Origin: an uncultured Prevotellaceae bacterium
GTDB taxonomy: Bacteria; Bacteroidota; Bacteroidia; Bacteroidales; Bacteroidaceae
Assembly (NCBI GenBank): GCA_946415695.1
Contig: CAMKTM010000072.1
Span: 1-10,805 of the forward strand
Direction: 5' to 3'
Length of the DNA stretch: 10,805 nucleotides
Shown here piece after piece: positions 6,965-10,805 of this stretch. The position numbers and the translations under genes were made by a program. Every line of letters starts with the position of its first letter. Within the stretch, counting starts at the first letter, position 1. Under the pieces are notes generated by a model, which saw only the letters and a list, made by a program, of their open reading frames with translations, was not told the origin of the DNA and searched no databases.

Positions 6965-9900
6965 ATGACAATGACGAGATTGATATTCTGCAAGGCTTCC
7001 CTTCTGGCTTTATTCCTGATTGTTACATCCGTGGCTTATGCCGATGACAGTACGGCAAGCCACCGGCTTGAAGGCGAGGTGATATGCTCCGGTGCGGCGT
7101 CGAAAGCGATGTTGGCCTTCGATGGCGATGCTTCGACTTATTACAACACCAATTCTAACGCATTTGGGTGGGTAGGTCTTGACCTTGGCGAGCCTTGTGT
7201 CATTACTCGCATTGCCTATACGCCTGCTCCGGGCAGCCAAGGCGCCGACCGCATGTTGCTCAGCCTCTTCGAGGGTGCCAACAGTCCCGACTTCATGGAT
7301 GCCCTTCCCCTCTACCTTATCAGCGAGAGACCTGCAAACGGCGCAACGACCTATGCCGACGTCAATGTCAGCCGAGGCTTTCGCTATGTCCGTTATGTTG
7401 GCAGTACGGGGTCTTATTGCAATGTTGCCGAGTTGCAGTTCTTCGGTTATGAGGGTGAGGGCGACGACAGCCAGTTTTATCAGATAACCAATCTGCCGAC
7501 GCTTAGTGTGCATGTGCAGAACAATATCCTGCCGCAGAACCGAGGAGAGGATTTCGAATCGCAATCGGTGCTTATCTATGACGGCGGTACGCTCATACAG
7601 GAGTACCCCATTCTGTTCCGTGTTCGTGGCAACTATTCAGCCACGCACGAGAACAAGGCTTTCCGCATGAAGTACAACGACGGCAAGAGCCACCATGTGA
7701 TGAGGGGCGGACGAAACGAATCGCCCACCAAGTGCAAGAAATGGGTGCTCATCAACAGCTATCGCGACAAGACGCTGATGCGCAATCCTGTGGCCTGGGC
7801 CATGTCGAAGCGAGGCGAGAAGGAATGGACCCCTTGGAGCCAGGTTGTTGACCTCCTTGTCAACGGCGATTATCGCGGCACCTACACCTTGGCAGATGCT
7901 GTGTCCGTTGACCCCAATCGCATCGACATCACCGAAATGGGCACTTGGGACATCGACGAAGAGACCATTACCGGCGGTTATTTCGTAGAGGTGGATAATA
8001 ATGCCAGCCGCGAGCCATACTGGTTCAGTTCCAACTATGGCAATCCTATCAGCATCCATGAACCGGACGAGGACATCATTCAGCCACAGCAGTTCCAATA
8101 CATACAGAACTATTGGAACACCATGGAGAATGTCGTCTTCGGCACAGACTATACCGATAAGGAGAAAGGCTTGCGCTCTGTCCTCGACATTGAGTCGTTT
8201 TGCCGACATTTCCTTATCAGCGAGTTCAACGGCAATACCGACATGCTTTGCCAAGTGTTCCTGTATAAGGAGCGCGGTGACGGCCACTTCTACACCGGCC
8301 CTGTATGGGATGCGGACCTTGCCCTCGAGAACGACCAGACCAGCTATCCTGCTAACCAACGCATGGACTGGACTTATAAGGTGCGCGACACAGGCAATTG
8401 GACGCAGTTCGTCGGGCGTGTTCTTTCCGACCCCTCCCTCTTCGCTTACTTGCAGGAGATGTGGGCGAAACTTCGAAAGAAGGGCAACTTCGAGCCTAAT
8501 GACTTGGCCGCTGAAGTGGATTCGCTTCGGGAGGAGATACGTGCTTCGGCCAACTTGAACTTTATTCGCTGGCCTTACCTCAACCAGTGGCTTTCGCTCA
8601 ATCCCGAGGTTCCCGGCTCGTGGGAACTTGAGGTTGACCGTGTCCGTAATTTCGTTCGTGACCGTGTCGCATGGATGGACGAAATGCTTTCTTATGGTAG
8701 GGTTCGACAGGTGAACGGCATTTATCAGATAGCCTCAGCCACGGACCTTTGCATCTTCAGCCAACTCGTCAACGAAGGGGGCGAAACAGATGCCAAGGCC
8801 GTGCTTGTTGCCGACATTGATATGGCCGATGCGGACGAAGAGTTCCACCCCATCGGCACCTCCACAGCAACCTTCTCCGGAAGCTTCGACGGCAAGGGGC
8901 ACACCATTCGTGGCCTACACATCAGCGGCGAGGATGCCGTCGGCCTCTTTGGCTATCCGGGTTCTTGTACGTTGAGTAACATTGTTTTCGACGAGACCTG
9001 TACCGCGGAAGGTGCAAACAACGTCGGGATGCTGGCAGGCTATGCACGTAACGGCACCGTCAAAATCTCCGGCATAGAGAACCACGGCAGCGTGACAGCA
9101 TCCGGGACCGGTGCCGGCGCACTCGTAGGCTCAGGTCGCATACTCGCTACATTCAACGTCACCAATTGCAGCAACACAGGTAACATCACAGCCGCCGAAG
9201 GTGCCGCTGCCCTCATCGGTCCCTCTTTAGGCAAGATGTCGCTTTCGAACTGCTACAACATCGGCACCATCAGCGGAGCCGCCGAAGGCAAAGAGTTCGG
9301 CTTCGCCACAAAGAGCCTCACCATCGACAATTGCTGGGACTATACCTCCATGCAGACAAACAACATGACCCCAGCGCAAGTGGATGGCGGCGAACTATGC
9401 TTCCGGCTGTGCGGCGGCGTAGCCGACAGCTGGCGGCAAAACCTCGACAACGGACGAGAACACGACCCGTGGCCCGTCCTCAGCAAGACTTCGGGCATAG
9501 TCTATGAGAAAGCCGGGCGCTATACCAACATCAATGCCGATGCCGCAAAGTACCGCTACTACAACCTCGTCATCACATCAATCCAGAATGGCAGCTACGG
9601 AAGCCTACAGTTCAGCGAGTTCGACATCCTCGACGAAACACTGAGCGAGGTGCAAAGCCTCTATGCTTACGACGGATACAATGAGTTCTATTCCGACGAG
9701 GGCTGGAGCAATACCGCCGACGGCAACGTCTTTACCAAGTACTGCGGTCCCTTCAACGGCAAATCATACTTCTTCTACGATGCCGGCAGCGAGGTCGATG
9801 CCTTCGGATACCGCATCTATACCGCCGGCGACACACGCTCCTTCCCCGAGCGCAACCCCGTTTCATGGAAACTCTACGGCAGCAGAACTAAAACCAACGA

Positions 9901-10805
9901 CCCCGATGATCCCTCATGGACACTCATCGACGAGCGCGCCGACGACTGGTCGTTGCCTGCCGACAACAACGTGCCCGTCAGCTTCTACATCCCCCATGCA
10001 CTCGAGACGCTTACCCTGAACACCCATTCCGCCACACTCCTGCAAGGAGATGAGATGCAGTTGGATTACAGCTACACGCCTGCCGCCCTCCCCGCTCCGA
10101 ACGTACAGTACACGAGCACCAATGAGCAGGTTGCCACAGTCGATGCCCTGGGACACGTCGTGGCCGTCGCATTGGGCACAGCAGACATCATCCTCTCCGT
10201 TCCGAACTACAGCACTCTCAGCGACACCTGCACCGTAACAGTCGTAGAGGAAATGCCCGGACACCGCTACTACCAGCTTGCCGTCGAAGCCATCGTCAGC
10301 GACTACACCATACAGTTCTGCGAGTTCGACCTCCTCGATGCCGACGGCAATGAAGTGAAACCGCTCACCTTCATCTCCGCCACGGGGACTTACATTAAGG
10401 ACCACGATGCCGGCGATCTCTTCGACGATGACGTCAACACCAAGTATTGCGCTGAGTTCAATCCGGAAAATACATTATATATTTATTTCGACGCAGGAGA
10501 ACGCGTCGTCCTCTCCGGCTATCGCATCACGACGGCCAAGGACACACAGACCTATCCGGGGCGCAATCCCTCGACATGGTCGCTCTTCGGCAGCAACACC
10601 ATGAGCGAAGTGCCCGGCGACGAGGCGTGGCAGTTGCTCGACCGCCGAGAGAACGACAACACACTCGGCGCAACGAACTTCACCCCCTACGACTTCTATT
10701 TCACCTATCCGCAGCCCGTCACCCTCGGTGATGTCAACGGCGACGGCAGCATCGACAGTCTCGACTACGAAGAGCTAAGGAACCAGATCGTAGGGGTGAA
10801 CGTAG
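6965..10805 (+). CDS. Secreted CotH-kinase mosaic protein (3' end outside window)
   Basis: Open for 1280 codons with no stop, cut by the right edge. Signal peptide 1-26 (A-Y-A before D27). Modules in order: discoidin/F5-8C-like domain (about 30-165; GWVGLDLGEP, FRYVRYVG); CotH-type atypical kinase (about 175-576); GLUG-type repeats (about 583-800); discoidin-like module (863-1010); bacterial Ig-like domain (about 1013-1097; TSTNEQVATVDALGHVVAV); second related discoidin-like module (1100-1247); dockerin-like calcium loop (from 1256). Kinase landmarks: RVRGN at 219-223, FRMK at 233-236, NSYRDKTLMRN at 264-274, VNGDYRGTY at 299-307, NTD ending at D426 and GPVWDAD at 445-451. Known CotH proteins phosphorylate secreted proteins; activity here is inferred. 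AGGA at 6959-6962 is better spaced for the second ATG (6971), so residue 3 may be the true start. Export to the cell surface or outside is likely; the anchoring or sorting end is not visible. Confidence 0.92.
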   Translation, partial: MTMTRLIFCKASLLALFLIVTSVAYADDSTASHRLEGEVICSGAASKAMLAFDGDASTYYNTNSNAFGWVGLDLGEPCVITRIAYTPAPGSQGADRMLLSLFEGANSPDFMDALPLYLISERPANGATTYADVNVSRGFRYVRYVGSTGSYCNVAELQFFGYEGEGDDSQFYQITNLPTLSVHVQNNILPQNRGEDFESQSVLIYDGGTLIQEYPILFRVRGNYSATHENKAFRMKYNDGKSHHVMRGGRNESPTKCKKWVLINSYRDKTLMRNPVAWAMSKRGEKEWTPWSQVVDLLVNGDYRGTYTLADAVSVDPNRIDITEMGTWDIDEETITGGYFVEVDNNASREPYWFSSNYGNPISIHEPDEDIIQPQQFQYIQNYWNTMENVVFGTDYTDKEKGLRSVLDIESFCRHFLISEFNGNTDMLCQVFLYKERGDGHFYTGPVWDADLALENDQTSYPANQRMDWTYKVRDTGNWTQFVGRVLSDPSLFAYLQEMWAKLRKKGNFEPNDLAAEVDSLREEIRASANLNFIRWPYLNQWLSLNPEVPGSWELEVDRVRNFVRDRVAWMDEMLSYGRVRQVNGIYQIASATDLCIFSQLVNEGGETDAKAVLVADIDMADADEEFHPIGTSTATFSGSFDGKGHTIRGLHISGEDAVGLFGYPGSCTLSNIVFDETCTAEGANNVGMLAGYARNGTVKISGIENHGSVTASGTGAGALVGSGRILATFNVTNCSNTGNITAAEGAAALIGPSLGKMSLSNCYNIGTISGAAEGKEFGFATKSLTIDNCWDYTSMQTNNMTPAQVDGGELCFRLCGGVADSWRQNLDNGREHDPWPVLSKTSGIVYEKAGRYTNINADAAKYRYYNLVITSIQNGSYGSLQFSEFDILDETLSEVQSLYAYDGYNEFYSDEGWSNTADGNVFTKYCGPFNGKSYFFYDAGSEVDAFGYRIYTAGDTRSFPERNPVSWKLYGSRTKTNDPDDPSWTLIDERADDWSLPADNNVPVSFYIPHALETLTLNTHSATLLQGDEMQLDYSYTPAALPAPNVQYTSTNEQVATVDALGHVVAVALGTADIILSVPNYSTLSDTCTVTVVEEMPGHRYYQLAVEAIVSDYTIQFCEFDLLDADGNEVKPLTFISATGTYIKDHDAGDLFDDDVNTKYCAEFNPENTLYIYFDAGERVVLSGYRITTAKDTQTYPGRNPSTWSLFGSNTMSEVPGDEAWQLLDRRENDNTLGATNFTPYDFYFTYPQPVTLGDVNGDGSIDSLDYEELRNQIVGVNV

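Noticed and set aside
7010..8359. Two minus-strand frames opposite the CotH-domain gene
   Set aside because: The plus strand here encodes clear discoidin-like and CotH motifs in an unbroken frame; the minus-strand products are unrecognisable.
9914..10405. A 163-residue minus-strand frame
   Set aside because: Shadow of the discoidin/Ig-like part of the large plus-strand gene, with a Gly/Val/Asp-rich product and no domain.

Overview
The window looks like chromosome from a Bacteroidetes bacterium, most likely order Bacteroidales (Prevotella/Bacteroides-like). Four things point there: promoters of the TAnnTTTG -7 type, starts with little or no Shine-Dalgarno sequence, a tripartite efflux operon in the order adaptor-pump-outer-membrane channel, and a long secreted CotH/GLUG/Ig-like/dockerin mosaic protein. 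This is a judgement from the sequence alone; no species can be named.

Layout. Positions 1-249 hold no convincing gene. They carry a tandem array of four 22-bp repeats (118-205) plus a degenerate fifth unit. Positions 250-5752, minus strand, form a compact three-gene efflux operon transcribed right to left: a periplasmic adaptor lipoprotein (5752-4724), an RND inner-membrane pump (4711-1625) and a TolC-like outer-membrane channel (1605-250), with gaps of 12 and 19 bases. Positions 5753-5960 are a divergent control region with a candidate promoter for each side and a cluster of TTGTTC/GAACAA half-sites. An AraC-family regulator follows on the plus strand (5961-6839). After a 125-base gap with a good -7 promoter element, a very large plus-strand gene starts at 6965 and is still open at the right edge after 1280 codons.

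How the parts fit. The AraC-type protein is the natural candidate regulator of the divergent efflux operon, and possibly of itself, through the half-sites between them. The three efflux proteins should form one envelope-spanning, proton-driven export machine; its substrate cannot be read from sequence. The large gene encodes a secreted protein: signal peptide, discoidin-like domain, CotH-type atypical kinase domain with the expected acidic residues, GLUG-type repeats, two related discoidin-like modules around a bacterial Ig-like domain, and the start of a dockerin-like calcium-binding repeat. It has its own promoter and appears unrelated to the pump. It is the least ordinary gene here; the 22-bp array and the divergent operator cluster are the most interesting non-coding structures.
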